64,000 nt of DNA from Neurospora tetrasperma FGSC 2508 (Eukaryota; Ascomycota; Sordariomycetes; Sordariales; Sordariaceae): NCBI RefSeq assembly GCF_000213175.1, contig NW_009799179.1, positions 7,735,981 through 7,799,980 of the forward strand, written 5' to 3'. This document shows, piece by piece, positions 11,940-26,677 of the stretch. The notes under the pieces were generated by a model, which did not search any database, was not told where the DNA came from, and was given only the letters and a program-made list of their open reading frames with translations. Position 1 is the first letter of the stretch. Each line of letters begins with the position of its first letter. Both the position numbers and the translations under genes were made by a program.

Positions 11940-12011
11940 TTCCCACACTCAAACACCTGTGCAGTCTTGGCGGGCGTGCGTGCGTGCACACACACACATA
12001 CACACACCGCA
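11940..12011 (+). repeat. Left terminal inverted repeat of copy A
   Basis: About 72 bp. It begins TTCCCACACTCAAACACC, continues CTGTGCAGTCTTGGCGGG, then runs into an alternating CA tract ending CACCGCA. It matches the complement of 38,491-38,560 with few differences. RIP-type change begins directly after it. Confidence 0.92.
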
Positions 12012-12987
12012 CTTCTATATTGTACAACTTTGTTAAAATCTATTATTTAACAACAATTTCTATATTAATTTAAAGCTATTTTAACGTACAAAGTAATTAA
12101 AATACTAATAATTAATTAAATTTATTACAATAATACCTCCTAAAATAATCTTCAATTCAAAACCCGCCGGCGTAAAGCGCTCCTATATTCGAAGTAGCGC
12201 GCTAGCAGTCTACTTCGACGAAGATTAAGATTAGGAAGATCCTAGCCTAATAATTCTATAACGCGCCTCCCTCTACCCTAAAAAGAAGAACTGTAAAACC
12301 GAATAGTCTATTAAAGTTATCCTTAAGACTATTTTATTTAAGAAGAAGGCTACTCCTATTAAAATTACTCCTAAGAAGGTTACTATTAAGAAGATTGCCG
12401 TTAAAAAGGGGAAGGCTCCCGCTAGAAATCTAGCGCTAAAATTAAAATTAGAGCTAGAGCCGCTGTTATCCCCCCTTAAGCCCGCGATACCCATTAAAAT
12501 TTCTAGTAGCAAAGAGGATTTTAGTAATAATAACGAAATTAAATAATAATTCCCCGTCTATTTTACTTTTAAGAAGCGGGCTTTTAATATTTTATTTTAT
12601 CTATTAAATAATAATTATAGTAAGGTAGCTTCCCTAATTAAATTAATTACTTTAGCGCTACCGGCCTAGCCTCGTACTGTTTGTAAACCGGTTATTCTAG
12701 TACCGCCGCCGCGCCCTAAATACCCTAAGTCAATATAAGTCTAATTTAATATAGTCAGTTTGTATATTATTACTAGTCGTAATAAATTACCCCCTATTGA
12801 AGATTATAATTTATCTAAAGAGGTTGAAATTAAATAAGATAATAGCGAACTTTGTAAGTAGCGCTTTAGGACGATATTACTTAAGGAGATTAAATAGCTA
12901 TAGTAAAATTATATATAAGATATTATTAATAATAATATAGCCGTAAGGATAAAATAATTAGTCTCTTTATATAATGTTAATTATACT

Positions 12988-13239
12988 TGTTATAGCCCAG
13001 TCGGACGGGTTATACCTTGGCAGAATACTGTACTAGAATGCACGGATGGATGCAATGGCTGTAATTGGTTGTAGATTAGATAAGGAAGAGTGGGCCGCAG
13101 CGGACCGGGCTCGGGGAGTATATCTCCCACCGCCAGCTGCGCGTACAACTCTTATCTTTTATTTTACTCTTTAATTGTAAATTCTATATTGAACGTCAAT
13201 GACGCTATAGTTATACTTCGCTCGTTATATACTCTCACA
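12988..13239 (+). repeat. Left LTR of the Gypsy element
   Basis: 252 bp, TGTTATAGCC...CTCTCACA. It contains a conserved GC-rich stretch near 13,085-13,145 and matches 25,461-25,712 at equal length, with differences mainly of RIP type. Confidence 0.93.
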
Positions 13240-16200
13240 CTATTTACGATTTATTTCTTTACTGGGAACGGTATTAAATATCCTACTTAATAAAAAGAGA
13301 TTGAGGAAGAGTTACGACGTAGCGATATAACGACCGATAATTAGAATTAACGACGGGGTAAGCCAACGATTAAATACTTAGTATGTTACAATCCCCCCGC
13401 TTTTTTAATAAAGGATTTCCGAAGAGGAGTTGAATTGATTATTAATTAGGTTACTAATTACTAAATAATAGGAAATTACTTCCGTTACGATAGTTCGTAA
13501 TAATACTGAAGCTATATAATTATATTATATTTACTTCGACCCTAGCGTTTTGAGAAAGTATATGCTTAAGGATAGTAAATTACTTCCTTCGGAAGTTCGA
13601 TACAAATCCCTTAACTTTAATAATTTCTACGGCCCTAATTATTAGGATACTACTTCTTATATTATTAATACCGACGATGAGGATAACAAGGGGTTCGATT
13701 TATTAGGCCTCTCCCTCGAATAGTTATATAAATATTATTTCGACTACGTCCAACCTATCGCCTATTACGTTTACTATTTTATTAATAAAGAAGTTCCTAC
13801 TCGCGATTTGAAGGAGCGACTCCTCGCCCTTCTTAATTATATATATTATAATAATACTGCTTTTATACTATTCACTCCTATAATTTCTAAAGGTAAGGCC
13901 GACCTTAAGTCGAAGTCTTTCAACGGTCCTATAACGTACGAACAATTTATTACTATAGTTTAGGCAGCCTCCGAAGTTATATTTTTAGAAATATAGGTTT
14001 GTATTGCCTTATTTATAGCCGTTATTGAATATACCGACGATTTTATTAAAATATTTAATTAAGCTGATAATAACCTTTATTCTTTAGAGAATTAGGCTAA
14101 CCGTTTCGGTTCTACTATAATAGATTTAACTAAGAAAGTTATTAGTATTAATCCGGACCCTCCGATCGCTAACGCCTTCTATGCGTTTAATATAAGCTTT
14201 TAGTAGGCGCTTATAGAAAATTAGCGTTTTAAGAAAGAGAATAAATATTTGCTAGCTTCCTTTAAAGCTGCCCTTAATATTGTAGGTAAAGTTGCGTCGG
14301 GTAATATAGACTTTGATAATTTTAATAAGGATTCTAATAAGTCCGGTGGTTCTAAGGGATTAAAGAACGGTCCTCCCCCTAATAATAATTATAATAGCTG
14401 TTTCTATTCTAATACCCCTACTATTATTATTACTATCTAATTTATTAATAGTAAGTGTTTAATTAAAGAAGAGAGTGCTAGTAAATTTTATAATAATAAA
14501 AAGGAGGATAAAGTTACTTTCAATATTTGGTTTTATTAAATTAAGATTAAATTTGAAGTTAATATTAATTATTTTAATAATAATCATTAGAAGTTTAATT
14601 ATATTATTAATCGTCTAGTTGGTAAGGCCGCCTAAACTTTATTATTCTACTTTAACCCCGATTATTCCGATCGTTTAATAACCTCTAACGAACTTTTAAA
14701 ATATTTTTAGAATAAGTATTATAATTATAGTACGTATAAGAAAGTTCTTGTAGAGTTTAATAATTTGGAAATGAAATATAGTAAGCGCTTTTAGATTTTT
14801 AAGAATACTTTCCAACGTTTAGCTAGCTAGTATTATTATCCCTATAATTAGTAGAAGAGCGACTTCTATTGTAAAATTACTAAGGAGCTCTATTAAATAG
14901 TAGAATTTACCTATTTAAACCTATTGAAATAGTTTAATAATTATATTCTATTATTTAATTCACTAAACGAGGGTAATTGTATAAATGCTTAGAAGAGCCG
15001 TTAGCGCGAAGGTAAGTAAGGCTTCTATTGTACTATTACGTCCTCTAAGAAAATAGATATTCCTAAGGTTATTCCTAAAATTAAGGCGTTCGAGCGACTA
15101 TTATTGGAGGAAATACGCGAGCTTAACCGTAAGGGTCGTTGCTTTTCTTATTATAAAAAGGGTTATATAAGTAGCGAATGCCCTTATAAGGAAAAGTTTT
15201 CTAAGTAGTTTAATACCTATTTAAATTCTATTGCTAATACTATTTGGAGTAAAGATTCTTCTAGTATTAAAGAGTTGTTTAATACCCTAACCTCCAATAA
15301 GGATTCTTCCCCCTCGGATAAGGAGATTAATATCGTTAAGGGAAATTAATTACTTTAGGATAAAACTCCTCCTAAGGAACGTTAATAATTAATATTAATA
15401 GTATTTAATATTTAGATTTCGATTTTTATAATTATTTCGGTAGAAGGTCCTCCTTTTTCGTTAAATATAGCGTAACTCTTAATAGAATTGCTATTACTAC
15501 CCTTAATACTTTAATTAATATTAAAGCCGATGTTTATATTATTATAAACCTCTCTTTCGTTTAGAAATTGCGAAAGTTGTTAAAACTATTTATATATAAC
15601 AATTTTAACCCTAGTTATATTACGCCCTATAAGAAATTTAAACCCGACTTTATCGAAATCGCCTTTAAAGGATATATTAAGATCCAAAATTATAAAATCC
15701 TTAATTAATAGATTATTGTCCTACCTAGTTTGAAGTGCGATATGATTATTGGAAATATATAGCTGGTTTAAAATAACGTTTTTATTAATTCGGCCTGGTT
15801 GTGTCTATTGTTTCCTTTATTTTGGAAGTAGGATTTTTCTTGCGATTTTGAGGTTGGTAGAGGAAAGGAGTTGGAACCTACTAAATATCCAGATTTTTAA
15901 AAGGATGCGGAGGTACGAGAGCTCTTAATATAAAAAGAAAGTTAATAACGATGCGACGGCCGGGATTACTATAAGGCTATTTAATTTAAAATTGTTGAAT
16001 TAGAATACCCTGCGGACTCTAAATAAATTAATATAACCCTTTCGTAGCGCCCCCTCTCCATTTTGTAATATTAACCGCTTTATTCTCTATTTCCGGATAT
16101 TATTAAATATTATTTTAATTATATAAACTGATAATTTTTCGAATAGACGGATAAAATGCTACTAGAGTTAGAACTTCTTTACGAGGTTTTACTACGAAAG

Positions 16201-18255
16201 ACTAAGCCCGAACTGATTTAAGATTTATATTTATTATACGATATTTAAAGTCGATATTATTTAAAGTGCGATTAGGGATAGACGAAAGATTACCCTACGG
16301 ATTTAGTTTTTATAGGCGCGGAGCCCTTTTATAAGATAGTTAAAAAGATATATATTGGCGTTATTAATCTTTATAAATTGGATCGGTTTATTAAGGAATA
16401 ATAAGTTATTAGCGTCGATTATTTGGAAATAGACGAAGTAGAATTAAGATAATAGATTTTGAAGGAGGTCCTTAATTACTATTATAATTTCTTCAAAGTT
16501 TTTAGCAAAGTTAAATCGGATGTTTTACCCAACTTACGATCGGACGTCGATTATTATATTCCTTTGAACGAAGGTGCCCGCTTAAAAGATTTGAACTATA
16601 GCTTACTCTATAAAATATCCCTCGAAGAGTTAGAAGCTTATAGGGACTATATTGCTGAGAATTTAAATAAAGGTTTTATAGAGCCTAATATAGCCCCTTA
16701 GGCTATACTAGTTTTATTTACTCTAAAGGTTAATAACGGCCTTCGTTTCTATATAAATTATTGAAAGTTGAATATTATTTTAAAGAAAGACCGCTACCCT
16801 CTACCCCTTATTAAAGAAACTATTACTCGTCTCTCTAAGGTTAGAATCTTTACTAAAATTAATATCTACTAAGCCTTCTATCGAATCCGAATATTCCTAA
16901 ACGATGAAGATTTAATTACCTTCCGTACGTACTATAGCGTTTATAAGTATAAGGTTTTACCCTTTGGGTTAATTAATAGATTAGCAATATTCTAGCAATT
17001 TATTAATAAGGTTTTAATAGGGTATTTAAACAATTTCTATAGTATTTATATTAATAATATTCTAATTTTCTCGGAAATGGAAGAAGAGTACGAGATATAT
17101 ATTAAGAAGGTATTGGAACGATTTTACAATATTAGACTCTAAGCTAATATTAAGAAATGCGAATTTTATATTACAATAATTAAATTCTTGGGTTTTATTA
17201 TTTCTATAGATAATATGTTCGTAAACCCTAAAAAAGTCACCGTAGTTCGTAATTGGAAAGAGCCTACTAATATAAAGGGAGTATAGTCCTTTATTAGTTT
17301 TTATAACTTTTATTAAAAATTTATAAGAGAATTCAATCGAGTAGCACGTCCCTTTACTTACTTGATTAAGAAAAACGTCCCCTTTAAATAGACCGAGGAA
17401 TATTAAACTTCCTTCAATGAATTAAAGGAATAATTATTAAAAGTACCTATCTTTATTTATTTTAATTATAATAAGCCTACCCGAGTAGAAATAGACGTTT
17501 CCAATAGGGTTTGCGCTAGTATTCTATCCTAGTTATAACTGGAAGATAAGGACTGGCACCCGGTGGCTTTCTTCTCCGAAATTATATTTCCGGCGGAATT
17601 GAACTATATTATTTATAATAAAGAGCTATTCGTAGTTATAAAGGCACTAATAATATAGCGAGCGGAATTAATTAGTATATATTCCTTCATTATTATTATT
17701 AACTACTAAGCCTTAGGATACTTCTCTACGAAGAGGCTATGAAATTTTCATTAAATTGGATAAGTAGAACTAATATCCTAATATACTTTTAAATTAATAT
17801 ACCGACCTAGAAAAGAAAATATAGCTATTAACGCCCTTTTGAGAAAGTTAAAAGATTTTTAAATTATAAAGGATAAGAAAGAAGATTAATATACTTTATA
17901 ATTATTTAGATAGGATTAGGAAGGAGTATATTTGTATATTAGGGATAAAGGAGATATGTTGAGTAGGGACGTTAATAATTTTGTATTTAAATTATACTTA
18001 TTAGATAATAATGAAAAGCCGCTCGTATTTTCCGGTATAGATTTAATAAACGCCCTCTTAAAAGTAAATTGTAAGGATCCTTCTTTATCCGTCTATCGAA
18101 TTAAAACTAAAGGCGGGGACGTTAAATTTAACTTGCGAAAAGACGGGTTATTATTAAAAAAGGAAAACCGCCTAGTGGTTCTAGAAGGAGATTTATATTA
18201 AATATTAATTTATAAAGTTTATATTTAATTTATTATTAAATATTTAACCTACGCT

Positions 18256-21200
18256 GATTACAATTAACAATACACCGGCCCCGAGCTAGGACCGCTAGGA
18301 AGCTACCCAAGGAGCCCCTACAACGCCCCAACGGTCTCGCCCCGAAGTAGAAGATAATAACGTCGACGTCCCCAACGCTATATTCGAAGACCTAGAGGCC
18401 TAATGGTAGGAAGTCCGCTCCTCTAGGAGCTATAGCACTTATAAGAAGGAATATAAAATACTTAAAGCTAAATTCGATAGAGCCTGTACGAAGCATTAGT
18501 AATAAATTACTAATATAATTAATATTGTACGAAGGTCGAACCCTAGACTATACTAAAAGTCCGCCGAACCCTAACTATTTACCTAATAATTTTAAAAATA
18601 CTATATTAGAATATAATAAAGTTATATAATAGAATAAAAATTGTATTCGAAATAGAGGACCGCTATAATATTATAATAATTTAGGAGTTAGGCTGGAGTG
18701 TAGCTATAGGTAGTATATTAAATACTAAAACTTTTCGCTATTAGGCGTTAGATAGTGCTAATTAAGGGCGTATAGTACTATATATTAATAAACGCTTCGC
18801 AACCGAATAGTAAAACTATAAATAAAGCGATAATTAAATAATAGTAAAATTCGGGAGAGGAGTAGAGGAGGTAAGAGTATAGTTAGTCTATTTACCGATT
18901 TAGGACTCTAGTCCCGAATTGGGCTAATAGACCCCCTTTAAAGAGATTATATTAAAATTAAGGGGAAGAAATATAATAATAGGTAATATAAACCTCTATT
19001 ACCCAAATTAGGATATATATAGAAGAGAGAATTAGGGTAGTTAAATATTCTTAGCGCTAATAGTTAATTATTAATTAATTTTAATTATATTATATAACGA
19101 ATTAATATAATTAGAGAATACTACGAGAAGCGAGCTTTATAGTATAATCGACTATATATAAATTATAGAATTATTATACGCTATATATTAGATAATAGAG
19201 GATAGAACCTTTATTAAATTAAATTATTAAGCGTAGTTGGTAATTATTTATACCGAAGCCGCGGAAGAACCGACGGAAAACAACGAGGAATATAGTTAAA
19301 TACTTATAAATACTAGAAAGGTTAAAGAATTCGCTAACGAATATATTATAATCCTATAAATAATTTCGATAGTAGAGGAATTAAAGGAAGTAATAAATTA
19401 ATTAATATCCTAACTAATTAAAGTCGTAGACGAAGTAGTATTAAAATAAAAGAGAGGAATCGGTAAAAGGGTAAATTAGTAGAATAGGGACGTAAGAGAG
19501 GCGGTTAAATATATAAAGAGGATAGTTTATACGTAGAAATTAAGAAGAATATTAATAAGAAAATAAAAATTAAACGAAGTGAAGTGGAAGTAAAACGAAG
19601 TTATATAGTTTATATAAACGAAGTAATAGTATATATTTATAGAAGATATATTAAAGGATTTAAAGAAATTATAGGCGTTAGAGTAATAAGGAAGGATATA
19701 TAGCTATTTATTATCCGAATTATTTAAAATACTAGTACTATATTATAAAAGCGACGAGGAGGAGTTGAAGAACTACGAAAATAAAATCGAAGTTTTAATA
19801 AAAAGGTTCTTCTTAATAATCGACGTACCGACGGGCTATTTATTAAATTAATATATAAAATAGGAGTCCTAATTAATAATAAATTATATAATTAATAATA
19901 ATAATATAATAAAAATAATATAGTATATAGCGCCCAATAAAGCCTTAGGAAGTAATTAAATATTTAATAAATTTTTTAAAGTATATAGAAAATAATTAAT
20001 AGAAGTATTAATAATAATAGTAATAGAGAGCTTTATATTCGGGTCGTTCCTAGCGTAGTAGTAATATATTAAGGTAATAATACTAAAGAAACCTAGTAAG
20101 ATAGTAATATAATAAAAAGCTGTAAGTATATAGAAGCCTATTACTTTATTAAATTGCGTTAGAAAGGTATTAGAAGCTATAATAGTAGAATAATTCGTTT
20201 TTATAGCGGAAGAGTATAGGTTCTTACCCGAAGGCTAAATAAGGAACCGGAAGAAAAGATTAATAAAATTCGTAATAAAGATAATTATAAAAATAGTATA
20301 TATAATATAGGAGCTAGGAGTAATTATATTACTACTTTTCCTCGATTTTAAAAGGGTATTTAATTAAGTAAATTATAGGTAGTTTTTCTATACTCTCTAA
20401 GAAAAAGGGTTACTACTATAATTCCTAAATTAAGTTACAAACTTTTTATTAAATAGAATAAATAGTTTCTACTTCGATAGAATAATATTAAAGGAATTCT
20501 ATATAACTGTAGGAGTATTATAAGGCTCCCCCCTCTCCCTAATCCTATTCCTCCTCTTTATTATTATATTATATAAAGTGTTAAAAAGATTTAAAAGTAT
20601 TATAATAGTAAACTTCGCGGATGATACTAATATCTTCGCTTTTTTGAAATTAATAAGGGAGAATTATAATAAATTAATAGCTATATAGAAAATCTACTAC
20701 GAATAAGTTATAGAGAGAGGAATAGAATTCGAAGCGGTAAAATCGGAGTTTATCTACTTTATATAAATACGTTAGCCTAGATAAAAAACGGTTAATTTAG
20801 GGGGCTACTAATTAATACCTATAGAATCGGTATAATTCCTCAATATATAAATAGACTATAAACTAATTTATAGAATATATTTATAAATAGTAAAGAAAAA
20901 ATATCAATATAAATTTACGCTCTAATATAAATTATAATAAAAATATAAGGATATAGCTTTATATATATATATAAGGTTTATATTAAAGCGATTTGAGTAG
21001 TAATAGCCTATAGGGTATTAATTTACTATATTCTAATAGAGCCGATAAGAGAATTATATAAGTTAGTACAGAGCTTCGCTACGACCTAAAATAATTACCT
21101 ACGAATAGTATCCGGTATATATAAAGTAATATTAATATTTAACTTCGAAATAGAAACTTTCTACCTCCCCTTCGACCTTTATTTTAATAAGAGGGTTTAA

Positions 21201-23883
21201 ACGTTCGAAGAGTAATTCGCCCGCTCCCTAACTACAATTTTCGTACGGGGGACGCCGGTATAGATTGTAATCGAATTTTAGAGCTAAAAAGTAAAGTACC
21301 CTCTACTATTAACGTTAATTAATAGTAGAGTGAAAGCCGAATAGGCTATATAATAGGCCCCAATTGAAAATATATTAGTATTATAAGGAGAAGTAAAAGA
21401 CCTTATACCGAAAGAGAAAGAAAAATAATTGGAAGAAGTAACGAAAAGAAAGCAAGTAGTAAAATAGTATATAAAAGTAATTAAAGTAATAAGAAATAGG
21501 AGGCGTTTAAATACTATAGAAGTATATATGCAATTCGATAGAATTATACTATAGTATTATATATAGTTTTGTACGGACGAAAATCCTATATTATACTATT
21601 TATTAAAAGTTATAAGCTCCCTACTAATATAAATAAGAATTAGGAAGATAAGCCTATATATATTCCTCTTTAAAAGGAAAGTATTAGGTATAACGATATT
21701 ATTCTACTAGTATAATATAAGTAAAGAAACGTTTAAATATATAATATTAGAATATTAAGAGAGGGAATATATATAATTATAGGGCGAAAACGTACTTATA
21801 TAGCCGATAAATAAAAAAGAGTTTTATAATAAATTTGAAACGAATATAAAATAGATCCTATAATAGGCCTTATAATTAGGGAGGCTATAAAAATATAAAT
21901 TAGTAATTAAAATTAAAAGAGCGAAGGAAGTAGAAGAAACGTTAGAAAGTATAAATTAATATAAATTAATTATATATATAAAAGACCCGGCTAAAATTAA
22001 GAATTACCTAATTGAAGAGAGATTATATTAAAACCGATAGGAAGCTAATTAAATATATAGAAAATAACCCCAGAGAAATTAAACTATATTTAAACCGGTA
22101 GGATAATAGAAAATTAATTATTCTGTAGCGCTAAATTCTAATATTATATTAGCGGCGAGAATAGTACGGGTTTTATTATTATTAAAGCTATAGTCCTTCT
22201 CCTCGAAATCCTTTTTATTAGGATTTACTTCCGAATTTTCGATATCGAAGGGGATACTACTAAGTACCGTCTTCTAATTGTAGCGGGACCAATTAGACGA
22301 AGAATCGGTAACCGAACTTAAATTTAAAATATAATTATAAATATTATAAATAATTTATTTAATACTAGAAAATTATACGAAGAGGATTAATAAAGGAGTA
22401 AACGAAAGAATATTATAAGGTATTTATAGTAGAAAGGTAATTATTAAAACTATTCTATTTAGTACGGATTATTATTATTCTATTATTAATATATTTAATA
22501 TTAATAGTAATATATTCAATTTTATTGGAGAGGGTACGGACAATTTCTTTAACCTTCGCAATATAGAGACGAATTATAGTAATATTACTATAAAATATAG
22601 AGAAGTCTATAGAGGGATCGATAGTAGTATAGGTAATAAATTTCCTTTTTTTTATAGGAGATTTAATAATAATCGCCGAATCCGAAATTAGGAGGTCGCT
22701 AACCGAAAATAATTTAATACTAATATAATCCGCTATAACCTATATAGCGGCCGTCTTCTATACTTTACTAATAAGGGCCTTAAAATTATAACCTTTAGAC
22801 GGGTTATAGTTATATAATACTATAATAGATTTAATAAGGGCGCGAACTAAAGGAATAAATTCGTTACTAAGGTACTCTTCGGTCTTCTTCGCCGTTTTAT
22901 ATTTATAGTAGGGATTATTAAAATAGACTACCTTAAAGAATTAAATATAATAATACTAAGACAATAGAATAGAGACTTATAGGGATCTTATATATATTAA
23001 ATTTAGTCGAAGGCCTCCTTAAAGGAGCCTATATTTTGGAAAATCTTAAGAAGGATATAATATAAACTACGAATATAAATATTATATTAAATAAAGCTAT
23101 CGGGGGGATGAAAATACACTATAGTAGTACTCTTTTTATTAAAATTCTCTTTGGTAAGGTACTTCCTAACCTTCTTTAAGGTACTAATTATAATAGGAGC
23201 GTTATAATTAGCGGGAGGCAAATTAGTAGGACCGGTATTGGAAGTTATAGCGTCTAATACTATATTATCTTCTAAATTAATAAACGGAGTTATAGCCTTT
23301 AATACTTTTATAGTAGAAGTTTTCTTAGTTATAGTACTAATATTAAGAGGTTTCTTATAAAGTATAGTATAAATATAATAAAACTAATTTAGGGTAGATA
23401 TAGTTATAGGGCAATAGTAGGTTCGGCTAGAAGACGGATATAATATAGTAGGGGTAGTAGTATAGTATAAAGAAGAAAAAAGGGAAGGAAGGAGAGAATT
23501 AGGTCGAAGTTTCTTTTAAAGGATTTTAGGAAGTTTAGGATAATGTAATTAAAGAAAGATAGGATAAAAGACTACCGATTGCAGGGAATTTATAATATAA
23601 AGGATAGTAACGGAGTAGCAATAAATTAGGGCCGGACGACTACGTATATAATACAAATTTATAGCTTCGGTTATAATAGTAAGGTTATACCGAAAGGAAG
23701 TAAAACGGGAAAGGTATAGGGCTGATATAGTACCGTTGCGATGGCGAAGCGGAGGGTTTTTATCCGGCTGCAAGGCACGGTTTTTCCCACCGACTACGAA
23801 CGAAGTAGCACCGCATGCCCACGGGGCGAACTATGTATATAGTTAGCGTGTATAAGACTAATAATAATAATATTAAATATGTA
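18256..23883 (+). mobile_element. Nested insertion with LINE-type endonuclease and RT
   Basis: The Gypsy reading frame is interrupted after about 18,255 and resumes at about 23,884 (GRNKT of the integrase region). Inside, the plus strand encodes a LINE-like apurinic-type endonuclease near 18,970-19,150 (GNINLYYPN, usually GDFNLHHP). A non-LTR reverse transcriptase follows at about 20,300-20,900 (GVLQGSPLSLILFLLF, then NFADDTNIFA), the Tad/LINE signature. Everything is RIP-damaged. The right end finishes in an AAT-rich run, which could be a LINE tail. About 1.7 kb at the right (22,100-23,800) reads better on the minus strand and is unexplained. Target duplications could not be identified, so the boundaries are approximate. 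Confidence 0.62.
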
Positions 23884-25460
23884 GGTAGGAATAAAACCTA
23901 GAGGCTCGTATTCTAATAATACTAGTAGGTTGGAATATTTAACGATATTAACCGTTTTATTAATAATTATTAGACTTATAAAGTATTAAAAGTCTCCCGG
24001 AATAAAACCCTTAGTAAATTGTACCTATTTAGCGTTTCTAATTATATTCAGCGGTATATTGTAATTAATTTCAAGAGTATACTTAAAAATAAGCGGGGTT
24101 ATAATAATATAATAGTTATAGTAGATTGATTATTAAAGGCCTCCTAGTATATCTCTTGTAAAGATACTATTATTATTAAGTAAGCCGCCTACTTTTATTA
24201 CTACGGACTCTAACGAATTTATAAATATCTTAAAGAAATTATAAGCGACTAGGGACCTTAATTTATATTAGCCTTTACTAACGAAATATTTAAAATCCTT
24301 AGTATTAAGTGGAAATTATCTTCCTTTAAATACTCCTAAACGGCGGGCTAAGTAGAAATTATAAATTAATATATCGATTAACGTTTACGCCCCTTTATTA
24401 ACTATAATTAGAATATCCCCCTATAAGGTAATTGTAGGGTTTCCTATACCCTTGCCTTTTTATTGGGATTATTATACTATTATAATACTAATTAAAGAAT
24501 AATACTCTTACGAAGAAGTATAGTAAGCCCTACGGGTTTTATATAGCTTCTAGGAATCGGTACGTAACGTTATAGCTAAGGCTTAGGCGAATTAGGCCGC
24601 TTAAGTAAATAAATATTGGCGCGACCTTAATTTTAAAGTAAATAATAGGGTATTTATTATTAAAAAAATTATAATTAACCGATAGGCTAAATAATAAGTT
24701 CGATTTTCCCCTTATACGTATCCCGTATTAAATTAAAATAATATAAGGGTATTCGTACGAATTCGAACTACCGCCGGCCTAGCGCGGAGTAAAGGTTTAC
24801 TATACCGACCGTCTTCGAAAGTATGTAGATAACCTACTTCCCGGCTAAATGAATGAAAATCTAGCGGGAGAATTAGTTAGTAATTAGGAGGAATAGGAAG
24901 TTAAAGGTATTACTACTTCCCGGCTAATTAATAGAAAGTTATACTATTAGGCTAATTGGAAGGGTTGGGGTCCCGATCCTATATAGTACCCTGCCCGAGA
25001 TTTTAAGAATTTGTCCAATATATTTAAAGTCTACTACAATGCGAATTTAGATAAGCTTAGCCCGCTAAAGCGACTTTGTATTTAGAAGGGTATATAAATA
25101 AAGAACTTAATATTAGAGGATTATAATAATAATAATATACCGGAGGAGGGTAGAGTAAAGGGAAGATTATTGAGAAGGTTAAACTGTTTATATAAGTAAG
25201 GAGAGGAGGATTAAGTGCGATTTAATAAAGGTTTATTGCGGGATACTTTCTAATAATAAAAACGATTCGTAGAATTAGTCTAATAGTATAGTAGTAGGAT
25301 TGAGAGCCCCTAAACTATATTATAGGCTACCCCGAGGGTATTCTTCCCCTACTTGGAAAGCGATTGTAAGACTATGGGTTCGAACTATACTTGGGTTAGA
25401 AATTTTTTTTTTTCCTTTTTAAGATTCTGAAGGTAGAATCTTCTTTAACGGGGGGGGTAA

Positions 25461-25712
25461 TTTTATAGCCCAGTCGGACGGGTTATACCTTAGTAGAATA
25501 CTATATTAGAATGTATAAATGAATATAATAGTTGTAATTGGTTGTAGATTAGATAAGGAAGAGTGGGCCGTAGCGGACCGGGCTCGGGGAGTATATCTCC
25601 TACCGCCAGCTGCGCGTACAACTCTTACCTTTTATTTTACTCTTTAGTTGTAAATTCTATATTAAACGTCAATAACGCTGCAGCTGTGCCTCGCTCGTTA
25701 CGTGCTCTTACA
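25461..25712 (+). repeat. Right LTR of the Gypsy element
   Basis: 252 bp, partner of 12,988-13,239, ending CTCTTACA and followed by the target duplication ATACT. A run of G residues just before it is the polypurine tract. Confidence 0.93.
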
Positions 25713-26422
25713 ATACTACCACTATTTATAATTATTATTATGTCCGGGTTATTATTTATAATAAGATTATCTTTAGGAAGGAGTTCTTTAACGGGTATAG
25801 TAATTTTAAGTACGAGACTATTATAAAGTTGTACTTTTACTATACTAATTAGAACTATTATTTTACTATATTATTCAAATTTCGGTTAATTGAGCTGCCT
25901 ATTAGTAAAATTCCTACTACCCTATCCTCCTATAATAGTATACCCTCTATTCCTACCCCCTCTCGTAGTTTAGTTAATCCTTTTATTACTTTAACCCTAT
26001 AAACGGCCGATACGCCGTCGTTATAAGGGTTACAAACTCTAACTAATATTAAAAAGTTTAAATATATTATAATAAATATTATATTAATAGAAGTTGAAAA
26101 GAATTTAGAGGAGGATTAGTAATAAGAGGAATATACGGGGGTAAAGCCGTGCGGTACCGTATATTAGGAGCTAGTATAAATATAAGCGTACAATTTTAAT
26201 TATAAGTATAAGAATTATAATAAAACTATTAAATATTAAATATACTATACTATTAACGGGAGTATAACCTACTATAATTTTAACGTTAAAAATATAAATA
26301 AATAAGTACGCGCAATCTCGTTAGGGAAGGCTATAGTAGTTAACCCGCCCAGTAATCTATTGTAATAAATATTAGGCAATAAAGTAATAGCCGCCTCTAG
26401 TATTAGTAATAATAGTAGTAAA

Positions 26423-26677
26423 TATTATAGGGCTAGCGCTCTAGATTAAGACTCGGCTTTACTAAGTCTACTAAGACAGGATAGGTCGTATTAATAAGAA
26501 TGCGAGCCTCCTAATTGGTCGGGTCCACATATTTGCCTAGCCCGTACGCCCAAATATAAAACCTTCTTTCAACTATACCCTTCTAGTATAGTCTTCTCTC
26601 TTACTCTCTTTATTAAATATAGTATTTTAACTATTATACAACTATTCGCTGTACAATACTCTAGCAGACCCATTACA
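26423..26677 (+). repeat. Left LTR of the gag-only element
   Basis: 255 bp, TATTATAGGG...CCCATTACA, partner of 28,358-28,612. Confidence 0.9.

Larger units (their letters stand above)
12988..25712 (+). mobile_element. Gypsy-type LTR retrotransposon with a nested insertion
   Basis: The LTRs are 252 bp each (12,988-13,239 and 25,461-25,712), flanked by the 5-bp duplication ATACT (12,983-12,987 and 25,713-25,717). Copy B shows the uninterrupted site. Plus-strand parts in order: gag with a CCHC-like knuckle near 15,140-15,180, reverse transcriptase about 16,460-17,200, RNase H about 17,450-17,750, then after a foreign insertion (about 18,256-23,883) the integrase about 23,900-24,560. A purine tract precedes the right LTR. 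The domain order RT-RNase H-integrase is Gypsy. The element is thoroughly broken by RIP (many breaks). Without the insertion it would be about 7.1 kb, normal for the family. It is younger than the transposon it entered. Confidence 0.87.

Noticed and set aside
13090-13290. 66-codon frame beginning MGRSGPGSGS, repeated at 25,563
   Set aside because: It lies inside the two LTRs of the Gypsy element and is a by-product of the repeat, not a gene.
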